Assembly: GCF_000145215.1 (NCBI RefSeq)
Contig: NC_014392.1
Coordinates: forward strand, 799,501-863,500
DNA length: 64,000 nucleotides
Direction: 5' to 3'
Source of the DNA: Caldicellulosiruptor obsidiansis OB47
GTDB taxonomy: Bacteria > Bacillota > Thermoanaerobacteria > Caldicellulosiruptorales > Caldicellulosiruptoraceae
The notes beneath the pieces were generated by a model, which did no database searches, had not been told where the DNA came from, and saw only the letters and a list, made by a program, of their open reading frames with translations. The translations under genes and the position numbers were made by a program. Positions 50,727-62,021 of this stretch are shown in pieces. Numbering within the stretch: position 1 is the stretch's first letter; every line of letters starts with the position of its first letter.

Positions 50727-51944
50727 ATGGAAGTTGTATGGGAAGAGCCATATGAATCTTTTTCAAGATTTATAAATAAAAATGGTTATAAATCTTTGTT
50801 GATTATATGTGATAAGAATACCTTTGATGTATGTGCAGTCAAGGTGAAAGAGACAGTTGAAAAAAGCAATAAGAAGTGTAAAATAGTATGCTTTGAAGCG
50901 GATGTAATAGCAGACGAATTTGCACTTGGAAAGGTATTGTTTGAGATAGAACAAGCAGATATATTTGTGGGAGTAGGAAGTGGAACAATTTCTGACATAA
51001 CACGATATACAGCATACAAGTTCAAAGTACCGTTTGTTTTGTTTCCAACAGCACCTTCAATGGACGGATTTGCCTCTTCTGTTGCAGCACTTACCATAAA
51101 TGGCCTGAAAACAACAGTCTTGGCATCATCGCCAGAGGCTATCTTTGTGGATATGAAGGTGATAGAAAATTCACCTGAAATTTTAAAGAAGGCAGGATTT
51201 GGAGACTTGATGGGCAAGATTACTGCTCTTCTTGACTGGCAACTTTCGTACATTATTTTTGATGAGACGATAGACTTGGAAGTTTTACAAATTGTGAAAG
51301 ATACATATCTAAAAACTCTGAAATCAGTGGGCAAAAACCAATTTTATAAGAATTTATTGGAAGGTCTAATAACTTCTGGTATTATGATGGCAAGGGTTAA
51401 CTCTTCGCGCCCTGCGTCGGGTTCTGAACACCATCTTTCTCATTTTTGGGAATATTACAAGATAAAAACTTATCATGGCATAAAAGTAGGTCTTGCAACC
51501 CTTTATGTACTGAGGTTTTATGAGCACTTTTTAAATCTTGACAAATTTAGAATTCTTGAAAGGAAAGAATATAGAGTAGATATAGAATCTTGGAAAGATA
51601 TAATAAAGAGAGGATTTAAACCAACTTTTGAGAGTATAATAAAACAAAATATTGGAAGAGTAAGTAAGTTAAATGATAAAGAATTTAGAAGTAATGTGAT
51701 AAACAGGCTTGTTGAAAAGAAAGAAGTTATAGATGAGTTGATAAAAGAAACAATTGGTGTATATCATGAGCTGATTGATGTTTACAAAAAACTTGAAATA
51801 CCTATGAATTATTGGGAGATTGGTATAGATGAGAATCTTTTTAAGATATCATTTTTATGTGCACCGAATATAAGAGAAAGGTTTACTATACTGCATTTGT
51901 ACGAATTTTTGGGTTTGACAGATGAGGTTGTATGTAACTTTTAG
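50727..51944 (+). CDS. egsA: Glycerol-1-phosphate dehydrogenase (AraM/EgsA type)
   Basis: 405 residues, iron-type alcohol dehydrogenase fold. NAD-binding GVGSGTISDITRYTAYK lies near residue 80, and PTAPSMDGFASSVAALT follows. Metal ligands are likely in FGDLMGKITALLDW (Asp) and the SGSEHHLSHFWE and THGIK-like YHGIKVGLATLY histidines. AraM/EgsA makes sn-glycerol-1-phosphate, the archaeal-type enantiomer, which in Bacillus feeds heptaprenylglyceryl phosphate formation with PcrB. ATG 50727 has AAAGGGGCGA upstream; longer in-frame starts run into the thrS terminator. No pcrB is seen nearby. Confidence 0.88.
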   Translation: MEVVWEEPYESFSRFINKNGYKSLLIICDKNTFDVCAVKVKETVEKSNKKCKIVCFEADVIADEFALGKVLFEIEQADIFVGVGSGTISDITRYTAYKFKVPFVLFPTAPSMDGFASSVAALTINGLKTTVLASSPEAIFVDMKVIENSPEILKKAGFGDLMGKITALLDWQLSYIIFDETIDLEVLQIVKDTYLKTLKSVGKNQFYKNLLEGLITSGIMMARVNSSRPASGSEHHLSHFWEYYKIKTYHGIKVGLATLYVLRFYEHFLNLDKFRILERKEYRVDIESWKDIIKRGFKPTFESIIKQNIGRVSKLNDKEFRSNVINRLVEKKEVIDELIKETIGVYHELIDVYKKLEIPMNYWEIGIDENLFKISFLCAPNIRERFTILHLYEFLGLTDEVVCNF

Positions 51945-52019
51945 GAATGTCCTGTTTTAATACCAGTATTTTCGGGAATAAATATTAATGAAATAATTAT
52001 TACATTTGGTGATGAGTTT

Positions 52020-53060
52020 ATGTACAAGGTATTGGTTGTTGATGATTCAGCGTTTATGAGACAGCTCATAAAATCGTTTTTAGAGAGTACTGGAAAATTT
52101 GTTGTAACAGTTGCTCAAACTCCTCTCATTGCCCTTGACAAGGTTCGCAAGTTCAAGTTTGATGTGATAACAATCGACTATGAGATGCCATATATGAACG
52201 GTGTTGAACTGATAAAAAAAATAAAAGAAATAACAGATACAAAGATTTTGATGGTAAGTGCATACACCCGTCCGGGAGCTTACACTACATTTGAGGCATT
52301 GTCAGCAGGTGCTTTCGATTATATTTTAAAGCCATCTTCTGATGAGGAAATTGAAGAGTTCAAGTATGAACTAATAAAAAAACTTACTGCTGTGTGTGAG
52401 GAATTCAAAGTAGATGATGCTTCAAAGACTAAAGAGGATACAACTGCAATTGAAGGCAAGATTTTACTAGAAGAAAGTATTATTGAAAGGGCAAGATTAG
52501 CAAAGGTTATCGGGATAGGTATCTCCACAGGTGGTCCGCCTGTTTTAGAAAAGATGTTTAAGTCTTTAAAGAAAGATTTTCCAATTCCAATTCTTGTTGT
52601 TCAGCACATGCCGCCAAACTTTACAAAACCATTTGCAGACAGACTTGCTTCAATTACTTCAAAATGTATAAAAGAAGCTTCTGACAGAGAAGAAATAAAA
52701 AGTGGCTGCATTTATATTGCAAAAGGTGGATATCACTTAGCAGTTGAAGAGATAAATGGGAAACTTTGTACCAGAGTACTTGATCTTGAGAAAATAAAGA
52801 GTCACAAACCTTCGGCAGATATTCTTTTCAGTTCAATAGCAGAAGTCTGTGAAAAAGCTTCTATAGGAATTATAATGACAGGAATGGGATACGATGGTAG
52901 TGATGGGATTTTGGAGATGAGAAAAAAAGGAGCGCTCACAATTGCGCAGGATGAAAAAAGTTGTGTGGTGTTTGGGATGCCAAAAGCAGCCATTGAAAAA
53001 GGAGCAATAGAGCTTATTTTAAGTCCTGACCAAATTGTTGAGCTTTTGAATAGAGTATGA
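52020..53060 (+). CDS. cheB: Chemotaxis response regulator protein-glutamate methylesterase CheB
   Basis: 346 residues. Receiver domain (1-120) with phosphoacceptor Asp53 (TIDYEMPYMNG), acidic pair in VVDDSAFMR, and conserved Thr/Lys switch residues (KILMVSAY, YILKPSS). A linker leads to the methylesterase domain with Ser169 (GISTGGPPVL), His196 (VQHMPPNFT) and Asp292 (GMGYDGSDG). It demethylates or deamidates chemoreceptors. No other che or mcp gene lies in the window, so it is physically apart from its pathway. It is followed by a strong terminator that isolates it from rpoB. Confidence 0.95.
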   Translation: MYKVLVVDDSAFMRQLIKSFLESTGKFVVTVAQTPLIALDKVRKFKFDVITIDYEMPYMNGVELIKKIKEITDTKILMVSAYTRPGAYTTFEALSAGAFDYILKPSSDEEIEEFKYELIKKLTAVCEEFKVDDASKTKEDTTAIEGKILLEESIIERARLAKVIGIGISTGGPPVLEKMFKSLKKDFPIPILVVQHMPPNFTKPFADRLASITSKCIKEASDREEIKSGCIYIAKGGYHLAVEEINGKLCTRVLDLEKIKSHKPSADILFSSIAEVCEKASIGIIMTGMGYDGSDGILEMRKKGALTIAQDEKSCVVFGMPKAAIEKGAIELILSPDQIVELLNRV

Positions 53061-53087
53061 GGGTGTATAAAAATTTATAGGATTCAA

Positions 53088-53136
53088 AAAGATGACCACT
53101 GAAAAGCTTTTTAGTAAGTGGTCATCTTTATTTTTT
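53088..53136 (+). terminator. Intrinsic terminator after cheB
   Basis: AAAGATGACCACT (53088-53100) pairs perfectly with AGTGGTCATCTTT (53117-53129) across a 16-base loop, with a T-run following. It cleanly separates cheB from the rpoB promoter 31 bases further on. Confidence 0.92.
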
Positions 53137-53166
53137 AAAGCTGCCTAAAAAATTTTGTTTACTTAA

Positions 53167-53195
53167 TTGACACCAAAAAAAGCTTATGTTATAAT
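53167..53195 (+). promoter_or_regulatory. Consensus extended -10 promoter of rpoBC
   Basis: TTGACA (53167-53172) and TATAAT (53190-53195) are 17 bases apart, with a TG one base before the -10 (TGTTATAAT), an extended -10. The leader is about 140 bases before the rpoB TTG. It includes a small TTGGA/TCCAA hairpin near 53233-53246, but I see no known leader element in it. Confidence 0.9.
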
Positions 53196-53340
53196 AACAA
53201 AATGCGTTAATATGGGTATTACTTCCTTTCAACTTGGACTATTCCAATAAAAGCTGAGATATCGTGAGGCTTTCAAGAATAGATTGTATTTTTAAGGAAA
53301 TAATAATAAAGATAAGGAAATTTTTTAAGAGGTGATATAG

Positions 53341-56300
53341 TTGGCACTACCTCGTCCTGTGCAATATGGCAAAGTTCAAAGAATGAGTTATGGTAAGGTT
53401 AAAGAAGTTCTGGATTTGCCATATCTGTTGGAAATCCAGAAAAAGTCATTTCAATGGTTCTTGGATGAAGGGCTAAGAGAGGTCTTAAGAGAGATATCTC
53501 CGATTAAAGACTACAGTGAGACATTGCTTTTGGAGTTTGTAGACTATTATTTTGATGGACCACCTAAGTATTCAGAGCAGGAGTGCAAAGAAAGAGATGC
53601 GACATATGCAAGACCTCTAAAGGTAAAGGTTAGACTTATAAACAAAGAAACAGGTGAGATAAAAGAACAGGATATTTATATGGGCGAATTTCCAATTATG
53701 ACCGAAACAGGAACATTTATTATCAACGGTGCGGAAAGAGTTATTGTAAGCCAGCTCATCCGTTCACCGGGATGTTACTTTGCATCTTCCATTGATAAAC
53801 AGGGAAGAAAGATATTTTCAGGCACTCTCATTCCAAATAGAGGTGCATGGCTTGAATTTGAAACAGACACAAGTGAGCTTTTGTCTGTCAGGCTTGACAG
53901 GACAAGAAAAGTTTCGCTCACAACACTTTTAAAAGCGTTTGGGCTTTACAATCAACAGATGATATTTGAAAAGTTTGGTGAGGATGAGAGACTGAAAGCT
54001 TCGCTTGAGAAAGAAGCCAATAAAGGTGAGCTTGGCAATCCGGTTGAGAATGCACTTTTAGAGGTATATCGGAGACTCAGACCTGGTGAGCCGCCAAACG
54101 TTGAAAATGCTCGAAATCTTCTTTACAATATGTTTTTTGATCCAAGAAGGTATGATTTAGCAAAAGTAGGAAGATATAAATTCAATAAAAAATTATCGCT
54201 GTGGAAGAGGATTTTCAACAAAAGAGCTGCCCAGGACGTAGTTGACCCGAAGACTGGAGAGATATTGGTCAAAGAAGGAGAGGTAATTACAAGAGAAGTT
54301 GCACTGAACATTCAGGATGCTGGTATCAACGAGGTATGGGTATATGCAGATGAAGAGAGACTATTTAAGGTTGTGGGAAACAATACGGTAAAGCTTGACA
54401 AGTATGTAGATTTTGATGTATCTGACCTTAACATAAAAGAGCTTGTTTACTTGCCTGTTTTAAAAGAAATTCTTGACACAACAAGTGATGTTTCTGAGAT
54501 TAAGAGGCTTATAAAAGAAAAAGAAAGAGAGCTTGTTCCTTACTGTCTTACAATAGATGATATATATGCAGCAACAAGTTATTTCTTAGGTCTCAAATAT
54601 GGCATCGGAACAACTGATGATATTGACCATTTGGGCAACAGAAGGGTAAGAGCAGTAGGCGAGCTTTTGCAGAACCAGTTCAGAATTGGTCTCGCGCGAA
54701 TGGAAAGGGTCATTCGCGAGAGGATGAACATACACGATATTGATACTGTAACTCCTCAGACGTTAATAAACATAAGACCAGTTACAGCAGCCATCAAAGA
54801 ATTTTTTGGTTCAAGCCCTCTTTCACAGTTTATGGACCAGGTAAATCCACTGGCAGCACTTACAAACAAAAGAAGACTTTCAGCTTTGGGACCAGGTGGA
54901 CTTTCCAGGGACAGAGCGGGTTTTGAGGTAAGAGACGTGCATCATTCTCATTACGGAAGGATGTGTCCTATCGAGACTCCAGAAGGTCCAAACATTGGTC
55001 TTATAACCTCTTTGGCAACTTATGCAAGGGTCAACGAGTACGGATTTTTAGAAACACCTTACAGAAAGGTTGACAAGAAAGAAGCAAGGGTTACAGACGA
55101 GATTGTATATCTTACAGCTGATGAGGAAGACACATACAAAATTGCTCAGGCAACTGAACCTGTTGACGAAGAGGGAAGGTTTATAAATCAAAGAGTCACT
55201 GTAAGATTTGGCGAGGAAATCATTGAGGTTGATAAATACGAGGTTGATCTTATAGATATATCACCAAAACAGATTGTATCGGTTTCAACATCGTTGATAC
55301 CGTTCTTGGAAAACGACGATGCAAACAGAGCTCTTATGGGTTCGAACATGCAGCGTCAAGCAGTACCACTTTTGATGACAGAGTCTCCAATAATTGGAAC
55401 AGGTGTTGAATACAGGGCTGCAGTTGACTCTGGTGTATGTATTCTTGCAGAGAAAGATGGTGTGGTTGAAAAAGTATCTGCTGATGAGATTGTTATAAGA
55501 AACAATGATGGAACAAAAGATGTATATAATCTTTTGAAGTTCAAAAGGACAAACCAGGGAACATGTTTTAACCAAAGACCAATTGTGAGAAAAGGACAAG
55601 AGGTTAAAGCTGGAGAGGTTATTGCAGACGGACCTTCCACAGACCATGGTGAACTTGCGCTTGGCAAAAACGTCCTTGTTGCTTTCATGCCATGGGAAGG
55701 GTACAACTACGAGGACGCTATCTTGATTTCAGAAAGGCTTGTAAAAGAGGATGTTTATACCTCTATTCACATAGAAGAATATGAGTGTGAGGCAAGAGAT
55801 ACAAAACTTGGACCTGAGGAGATAACAAGAGATATTCCAAATGTTGGCGAAGATGCAATAAAAGATTTGGATGAAAGAGGAATTATAAGAATTGGTGCAG
55901 AAGTAAAGAGCGGTGACATTCTTGTTGGTAAGGTTACTCCAAAGGGTGAGACAGAACTTACAGCTGAGGAAAGACTTTTGAGAGCTATCTTTGGTGAAAA
56001 GGCAAGAGAGACAAGAGATACATCTTTGAGGGTACCCCACGGTGAAGGTGGAATTGTTGTAGATGTAAAGGTATTTTCCCGCGATAAGGGAGATGAACTT
56101 CCACCGGGAGTAAATCAGCTTGTAAGAGTGTATGTTGCACAGAAGAGAAAAATATCAGTTGGTGACAAGATGGCAGGTCGCCATGGTAACAAAGGTGTTA
56201 TTTCAAGGATTCTTCCTGTTGAGGATATGCCATTTTTACCTGATGGTACACCTGTTGACATAGTTCTAAATCCGCTTGGCGTGCCATCGCGTATGAACAT

Positions 56301-57033
56301 TGGTCAGATTTTGGAGACTCACCTTGGGTATGCGGCAAAAGCGCTTGGATGGAAGGTTGCAACCCCTGTTTTTGACGGTGCAAAAGAGGAAGATATCGAA
56401 GAGGCATTAAAACTTGCAGGATTAAATCCTACAGGTAAGACAATCTTATATGATGGCAGAACTGGTGAACCATTTGACAATGAGGTAACTGTTGGTTACA
56501 TGTACATGCTAAAGCTTGTGCACCTTGTTGACGATAAAATTCACGCACGTTCCACAGGACCGTATTCGCTGGTTACACAGCAGCCTCTTGGTGGTAAAGC
56601 TCAGTTCGGTGGTCAGCGATTTGGTGAGATGGAGGTTTGGGCGCTTGAAGCGTACGGTGCTGCATATACGCTGCAAGAACTGTTGACTGTAAAATCTGAC
56701 GATGTAACAGGAAGGGTCAAGACATATGAAGCTATAGTAAAGGGAGAAAATATCCCAGAACCCGGAATTCCTGAGTCTTTCAAGGTGCTTGTGAAGGAGC
56801 TCCAGAGCCTGTGCTTGGATGTAAAGCTTTTGTCTGAGGACAACAAGGAGATTGAGCTCAAAGAGTCTGTTGATGATGACGAACAGCCGCAAGGGCTTGG
56901 AGCTTTTGAAATAGGCGGCGATGAAATAGAAGATGATAAAGACCTTCAAGAAGATAAGGAAAAGTTTTATGAGGATTTGATGAATGCAACACAAGAAGAT
57001 GACCAGGGTGCTGATGATGATATAGATGAGTAA
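53341..57033 (+). CDS. rpoB: RNA polymerase beta subunit
   Basis: 1230 residues, complete. It opens [14 protein letters not shown] from a TTG with GAGGTGAT upstream. The rifampicin-pocket region (residues about 490-520) reads [19 protein letters not shown] then [12 protein letters not shown]. Compared with the E. coli numbering, position 510 is Pro instead of Gln, 523 is Ala instead of Glu, and 526 is Asn509 here instead of His. The [13 protein letters not shown] and [20 protein letters not shown] segments and the C-terminal clamp are normal. The acidic C-terminal tail (from [10 protein letters not shown]) is typical of Firmicutes. rplJ and rplL do not precede it in this genome segment. Confidence 0.98.
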   Translation: MALPRPVQYGKVQRMSYGKVKEVLDLPYLLEIQKKSFQWFLDEGLREVLREISPIKDYSETLLLEFVDYYFDGPPKYSEQECKERDATYARPLKVKVRLINKETGEIKEQDIYMGEFPIMTETGTFIINGAERVIVSQLIRSPGCYFASSIDKQGRKIFSGTLIPNRGAWLEFETDTSELLSVRLDRTRKVSLTTLLKAFGLYNQQMIFEKFGEDERLKASLEKEANKGELGNPVENALLEVYRRLRPGEPPNVENARNLLYNMFFDPRRYDLAKVGRYKFNKKLSLWKRIFNKRAAQDVVDPKTGEILVKEGEVITREVALNIQDAGINEVWVYADEERLFKVVGNNTVKLDKYVDFDVSDLNIKELVYLPVLKEILDTTSDVSEIKRLIKEKERELVPYCLTIDDIYAATSYFLGLKYGIGTTDDIDHLGNRRVRAVGELLQNQFRIGLARMERVIRERMNIHDIDTVTPQTLINIRPVTAAIKEFFGSSPLSQFMDQVNPLAALTNKRRLSALGPGGLSRDRAGFEVRDVHHSHYGRMCPIETPEGPNIGLITSLATYARVNEYGFLETPYRKVDKKEARVTDEIVYLTADEEDTYKIAQATEPVDEEGRFINQRVTVRFGEEIIEVDKYEVDLIDISPKQIVSVSTSLIPFLENDDANRALMGSNMQRQAVPLLMTESPIIGTGVEYRAAVDSGVCILAEKDGVVEKVSADEIVIRNNDGTKDVYNLLKFKRTNQGTCFNQRPIVRKGQEVKAGEVIADGPSTDHGELALGKNVLVAFMPWEGYNYEDAILISERLVKEDVYTSIHIEEYECEARDTKLGPEEITRDIPNVGEDAIKDLDERGIIRIGAEVKSGDILVGKVTPKGETELTAEERLLRAIFGEKARETRDTSLRVPHGEGGIVVDVKVFSRDKGDELPPGVNQLVRVYVAQKRKISVGDKMAGRHGNKGVISRILPVEDMPFLPDGTPVDIVLNPLGVPSRMNIGQILETHLGYAAKALGWKVATPVFDGAKEEDIEEALKLAGLNPTGKTILYDGRTGEPFDNEVTVGYMYMLKLVHLVDDKIHARSTGPYSLVTQQPLGGKAQFGGQRFGEMEVWALEAYGAAYTLQELLTVKSDDVTGRVKTYEAIVKGENIPEPGIPESFKVLVKELQSLCLDVKLLSEDNKEIELKESVDDDEQPQGLGAFEIGGDEIEDDKDLQEDKEKFYEDLMNATQEDDQGADDDIDE

Positions 57034-57062
57034 AACCTCAAAAAGGTGGGTGGAGAAAGATA

Positions 57063-60000
57063 ATGGACTTATTCAATTTTGATGCTATTAAAATCAGTCT
57101 TGCTTCTCCTGAAAAGATAAGAGAATGGTCGCGCGGTGAGGTAAAAAAACCCGAGACTATAAACTATAGAACACTCAAGCCCGAAAAGGATGGGCTTTTC
57201 TGTGAAAAGATTTTTGGTCCAACAAAAGACTGGGAATGCCACTGCGGAAAGTATAAAAAGGTCAAATATAAAGGTGTTGTTTGTGATAAGTGCGGTGTTG
57301 AAGTGACAAAAGCAAAGGTAAGACGTGAGAGAATGGGGCACATTGAACTTGCTGCCCCCGTCTCTCATATTTGGTATTTCAAAGGTGTTCCAAGCAGGAT
57401 GGGTTTAATTTTGGACATGACACCGCGAAATTTAGAAAAGGTTTTGTACTTTGCTGCATATGTAGTAATTGACCCGGGCGATGTACCAAATTTGGAGAAG
57501 AAACAGATTCTTTCTGAAAAAGAGTACAGGGAGCTAAAAGAGAAGTATGGCGACAGGTTCAAGGCAGGGATGGGCGCAGAGGCAATCAAGGAGCTTTTGA
57601 AAGAGATCGACCTTGACAAGCTATCGCAGGAGCTCAGGCAAGAACTTGAGACAGCAACAGGTCAGAAAAAATTAAAGATAATCAAGAGACTTGAGGTTGT
57701 TGAAGCTTTTAGAAAGTCTGGCAATCGTCCTGAATGGATGATACTTGATGTTATACCTGTCATCCCACCTGAACTCAGGCCCATGGTCCAACTTGACGGT
57801 GGAAGGTTTGCAACATCAGACTTGAATGACCTTTACAGAAGGGTAATAAACAGAAACAACAGACTTAAAAAACTCATGGACTTAGGTGCACCGGATATAA
57901 TCATTAGAAACGAAAAGAGAATGCTTCAAGAAGCTGTTGATGCTCTTATTGACAATGGAAGGCGTGGAAGACCGGTAACAGGTCCTGGCAACAGACCGCT
58001 AAAATCACTTTCTGATATGCTCAAAGGTAAGCAGGGAAGGTTCAGACAGAACCTTTTGGGGAAGAGAGTTGACTATTCAGGGCGTTCTGTTATAGTTGTA
58101 GGACCTGAGCTTAAGATTTACCAGTGTGGTCTTCCAAAAGAAATGGCTTTAGAGCTTTTCAAACCATTTGTCATGAAAAAGCTTGTTGAGAAAGGGATTT
58201 GCAACAACATAAAAAATGCCAAAAAAGCTGTTGAAAGACAGAGAAGTGAAGTATGGGATATATTGGAAGAAGTAATAAAAGACCATCCAGTACTGCTAAA
58301 CAGAGCACCCACTTTGCACAGGCTTGGTATTCAGGCGTTCGAACCGGTACTTGTTGAGGGGAGGGCTATAAGGCTTCATCCACTTGTTTGTACAGCGTAC
58401 AATGCTGACTTTGACGGGGACCAGATGGCAGTGCATGTGCCACTTTCTGCCGAAGCTCAGGCTGAAGCAAGATTTTTGATGCTTTCTGCAAATAACCTAT
58501 TAAAACCAGCAGATGGCAAACCTGTTGTTGTTCCTACACAGGATATGGTTTTGGGAATTTATTACCTCACTCTTGAAAAGAAGGGTGACAAGGGTGAGGG
58601 TATGATGTTCTCATCAGAAGAAGAAGCACTTTTGGCATATGAACACAAAGTTGTTGGTCTTCACGCAAGGATAAAGGTTAAAAGAACAGCAGAAGTAGAT
58701 GGGGAAGTTATCTCTGGACTTGTTGAGACAACTGTGGGGAAGATTATACTAAATCAGGTAATTCCTCAGGACCTTGGTTTTGTTGATAGAACCAAGAAAG
58801 AAAATCTTTTGAAGTATGAAATTGACACACTTGTTGACAAAAAGATGCTTGGAAAGATCATTGACAGGTGCATAAAGGTATATGGCAATACGCGAACAGC
58901 AGAGATATTGGACGAGATAAAAGAACTTGGTTTTAGATTTTCAACAAGAGGTGCAATAACAATTTCTGTTTCTGACATGGTAATTCCAGAGATAAAACAG
59001 AAGCTCATCAGCGAGGCAGATAGCAGAGTTGCTCAGATAGAGAATCTGTACAGGCAAGGTTTGATATCAGATGAGGAAAGATATGAACAGGTAATCTCTA
59101 TATGGAACCAGACAAAAGACAAGCTTACAGAAGAACTTATCCAAAACCTTGATGAATTCAATCCAATATTCATGATGGCAAACTCAGGTGCGAGAGGTTC
59201 CAAAAACCAGATATCACAGCTTGCTGGTATGCGAGGACTTATGGCAAATCCGTCCGGTAAGACAATAGAGATGCCGATTAAGTCAAACTTCAGAGAAGGA
59301 CTCAATGTTATCGAGTTTTTCATATCAACACACGGTGCACGAAAAGGACTTGCGGACACAGCACTGCGAACAGCAGACTCAGGGTATTTGACAAGAAGGC
59401 TTGTTGACGTTGCACAGGATATAATTGTAAGGGAAGAGGACTGTGGGACAGACAAAGGTATATGGGTTGAAGAAATAAGAGATGGCACAGAGGTAATTGA
59501 AACACTTGAAGAGAGGATTATTGGAAGGTATGCAGCTTCTGATATTATAAACGAGAAGACAGGTGAGGTAATAGTAAAGAGAAATGAGCTTATTACAGAA
59601 GAGATAGCAAAAAAGATAGTAAATGCAGGAATCAACAGGGTATATGTAAGGTCAGTTTTAGAGTGCAAGACAAGGTACGGTGTTTGTACAAAATGTTATG
59701 GGCTTGACCTTGGCACAGGCCAGCCTGTGAATGTTGGTGAGGCAGTTGGTATAATTGCAGCACAGGCTATAGGTGAGCCGGGTACACAGCTTACAATGAG
59801 AACATTCCACACAGGTGGTATTGCTGGACAGGACATCACGCAAGGTCTTCCGAGGGTTGAGGAACTGTTCGAGGCAAGAAAACCAAAGGGTGTTGCTGTA
59901 ATTTCTGAAATAGAAGGGTATGTTTCAATAAAAGAGGATAAAAAGAGGACAGTAACAGTCAGAAATAACAATGGTGAAGAGAGAATGTATGAGATACCGT

Positions 60001-60554
60001 ACGGAGCAAGATTAAAGGTAAACGATGGGGATTATGTTCAGGCAGGGGATGAGCTGACAGAAGGTTCAATAAATCCGCACGACCTTTTGAAGATAAAAGG
60101 GCCAAGAGGTGTTCAGAGCTATCTTCTTGCAGAAGTTCAGAAAGTTTACAAGATGCAGGGTGTTGATATAAATGACAAGCACATAGAGATAATAATCAGA
60201 CAGATGATGAAGAAGGTCAAGATAGAAGACCCGTGCGATACCGAACTTTTGCCTGGCGACATTGTAGAGATCCATAGGTTTGAAGAAGAGAACGACAAGG
60301 CAATTGCAGAAGGGAAACGTCCCGCACTTGGAAGGAGGGTACTTCTTGGCATAACGAAGGCAGCACTTTCGACTGAGTCGTTCTTGTCTGCTGCATCATT
60401 CCAGGAGACAACAAGGGTATTGACAGATGCAGCAATAAAAGGGAAAGTTGATCCATTAATTGGGCTCAAAGAAAATGTCATCATTGGTAAACTTATTCCT
60501 GCAGGAACTGGGATGGCAAAGTACAGAAACATTGTGATTGAAGAAAATCAGTAG
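57063..60554 (+). CDS. rpoC: RNA polymerase beta' subunit
   Basis: 1163 residues. The N-terminal zinc ribbon is [20 protein letters not shown] (near residue 60-79), the catalytic Asp triad is in [13 protein letters not shown], the bridge helix region has [21 protein letters not shown] (in two parts), and the second zinc cluster is in [13 protein letters not shown]. It starts 29 bases after rpoB with GGTGGGTGG upstream. The length is on the short side for Firmicutes but no core segment is missing. Confidence 0.98.
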   Translation: MDLFNFDAIKISLASPEKIREWSRGEVKKPETINYRTLKPEKDGLFCEKIFGPTKDWECHCGKYKKVKYKGVVCDKCGVEVTKAKVRRERMGHIELAAPVSHIWYFKGVPSRMGLILDMTPRNLEKVLYFAAYVVIDPGDVPNLEKKQILSEKEYRELKEKYGDRFKAGMGAEAIKELLKEIDLDKLSQELRQELETATGQKKLKIIKRLEVVEAFRKSGNRPEWMILDVIPVIPPELRPMVQLDGGRFATSDLNDLYRRVINRNNRLKKLMDLGAPDIIIRNEKRMLQEAVDALIDNGRRGRPVTGPGNRPLKSLSDMLKGKQGRFRQNLLGKRVDYSGRSVIVVGPELKIYQCGLPKEMALELFKPFVMKKLVEKGICNNIKNAKKAVERQRSEVWDILEEVIKDHPVLLNRAPTLHRLGIQAFEPVLVEGRAIRLHPLVCTAYNADFDGDQMAVHVPLSAEAQAEARFLMLSANNLLKPADGKPVVVPTQDMVLGIYYLTLEKKGDKGEGMMFSSEEEALLAYEHKVVGLHARIKVKRTAEVDGEVISGLVETTVGKIILNQVIPQDLGFVDRTKKENLLKYEIDTLVDKKMLGKIIDRCIKVYGNTRTAEILDEIKELGFRFSTRGAITISVSDMVIPEIKQKLISEADSRVAQIENLYRQGLISDEERYEQVISIWNQTKDKLTEELIQNLDEFNPIFMMANSGARGSKNQISQLAGMRGLMANPSGKTIEMPIKSNFREGLNVIEFFISTHGARKGLADTALRTADSGYLTRRLVDVAQDIIVREEDCGTDKGIWVEEIRDGTEVIETLEERIIGRYAASDIINEKTGEVIVKRNELITEEIAKKIVNAGINRVYVRSVLECKTRYGVCTKCYGLDLGTGQPVNVGEAVGIIAAQAIGEPGTQLTMRTFHTGGIAGQDITQGLPRVEELFEARKPKGVAVISEIEGYVSIKEDKKRTVTVRNNNGEERMYEIPYGARLKVNDGDYVQAGDELTEGSINPHDLLKIKGPRGVQSYLLAEVQKVYKMQGVDINDKHIEIIIRQMMKKVKIEDPCDTELLPGDIVEIHRFEEENDKAIAEGKRPALGRRVLLGITKAALSTESFLSAASFQETTRVLTDAAIKGKVDPLIGLKENVIIGKLIPAGTGMAKYRNIVIEENQ

Positions 60555-60565
60555 TAGTATTGGTT

Positions 60566-60598
60566 GCGGGTATGCCTCAAAGAAAAGGGTATACCCGC
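60566..60598 (+). other. Hairpin between rpoC and the L7Ae gene
   Basis: GCGGGTATGCC pairs with GGGTATACCCGC (about 11 bp with a G-U pair) over a loop of about 9 bases. No T-run follows directly (CTCCAAAATT), so it is not a standard terminator; it may be a weak or factor-assisted terminator, or an RNA-processing or stability hairpin. A new promoter lies downstream. Confidence 0.6.
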
Positions 60599-60656
60599 TC
60601 CAAAATTAAAAATTTTTGAAGTTACAACAAAACAAAAGATGTGCTTTTAAACTTTC

Positions 60657-60685
60657 TTGACATAAAATAATTTGAGTGTTATTAT
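60657..60685 (+). promoter_or_regulatory. Internal promoter of the L7Ae-rpsL-rpsG-fusA group
   Basis: TTGACA (60657-60662) and TATTAT (60680-60685) are 17 bases apart, with TG in extended -10 position (TGTTATTAT). It gives the translation genes a start independent of rpoBC. Confidence 0.78.
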
Positions 60686-60734
60686 ATTTGAGTGTAATTT
60701 TACACCTTCCATGTAAAAAAGGGAGGAAGTGAAT

Positions 60735-60989
60735 TTGTCATCATCAGACATTGAAGCTTTGAAAACTTCACCAAAGACAGTTGGTGCGCGCCAGACTGCC
60801 CAAGCTATCCAGAAAGGCAAGGCAAAGATTGTTTTTGTCGCAAAGGACAGCGATGAGTGGGTAGTGAGGGATATAATAGATATGTGCAAGCAAAAAGGGA
60901 TAAAACTTGTGTTTGTGGATTCCAAAAAAGAACTTGGTAAGATTTGTGGTATAAGTGTGGCAGCATCGTCTGCCGCGATAATTGAATAA
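60735..60989 (+). CDS. ybxF: L7Ae-family RNA-binding protein (YbxF type)
   Basis: 84 residues with the proposed TTG start (SSSDIEALKTSPKTVGARQT). The kink-turn-binding L7Ae fold is shown by VGARQTAQAIQKGKAKIVFV and the GKICGISVAASSAAI end. In Firmicutes this small protein sits between rpoC and rpsL and binds k-turn RNA. The GGGAGG site lies 9 bases before TTG 60735 and only 3 before the GTG at 60729. Confidence 0.9.
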   Translation: MSSSDIEALKTSPKTVGARQTAQAIQKGKAKIVFVAKDSDEWVVRDIIDMCKQKGIKLVFVDSKKELGKICGISVAASSAAIIE

Positions 60990-61012
60990 GATTTTTTTAA
61001 GGAGGTGCAAGA

Positions 61013-61450
61013 ATGCCAACAATAAACCAGCTTGTTAGGTACGGCAGAGAGAAAAAGGTTGAAAAGTCAAAGGCACCAGCACTTCAAAAAGGTTTTAACT
61101 CTTTGAAGAAAAAGTATTACGATATTAGCTGTCCTCAGAGGAGAGGGGTTTGCACAGTTGTTAAAACTGTGACACCTAAAAAGCCAAACTCAGCTCTGAG
61201 AAAGGTTGCAAGGGTAAGACTTACAAACGGTATTGAGGTGACAGCGTACATCCCAGGTATTGGTCACAACTTGCAGGAACACTCAGTTGTTTTAGTAAGA
61301 GGCGGAAGAGTCAAGGACTTGCCAGGTGTTAGATACCATATTGTAAGAGGTACTTTGGACTGTGCTGGTGTTGCTAACAGAAGACAGGGCCGTTCCAAAT
61401 ACGGTGCAAAAAGGCCAAAACAACAAGCAGCAGGCGCTGCAAAGAAATAA
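61013..61450 (+). CDS. rpsL: Ribosomal protein S12
   Basis: 145 residues. The decoding-site loops are wild-type: [11 protein letters not shown] carries the Lys equivalent to E. coli Lys42 and [13 protein letters not shown] the Lys equivalent to Lys87, so no streptomycin-resistance change is seen. The N-terminus contains a Clostridia-type insertion ([20 protein letters not shown]), which makes the protein longer than the E. coli one. The ribosome site AAGGAGGTG is strong. Confidence 0.98.
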   Translation: MPTINQLVRYGREKKVEKSKAPALQKGFNSLKKKYYDISCPQRRGVCTVVKTVTPKKPNSALRKVARVRLTNGIEVTAYIPGIGHNLQEHSVVLVRGGRVKDLPGVRYHIVRGTLDCAGVANRRQGRSKYGAKRPKQQAAGAAKK

Positions 61451-61503
61451 AATTTGCAAAAAGTGTATGGGAAAGATCGGCATGAATATTTACAGTTTTG
61501 TAG

Positions 61504-61992
<489 letters not shown>

Positions 61993-62021
61993 TACTATTT
62001 TGACAAGGAGGACAGAAGAAA

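Noticed and set aside
60555-60640. Standard rho-independent terminator after rpoC
   Set aside because: The stem is good, but the following bases are CTCCAAAATT without a T-run, so it was recorded only as a hairpin.
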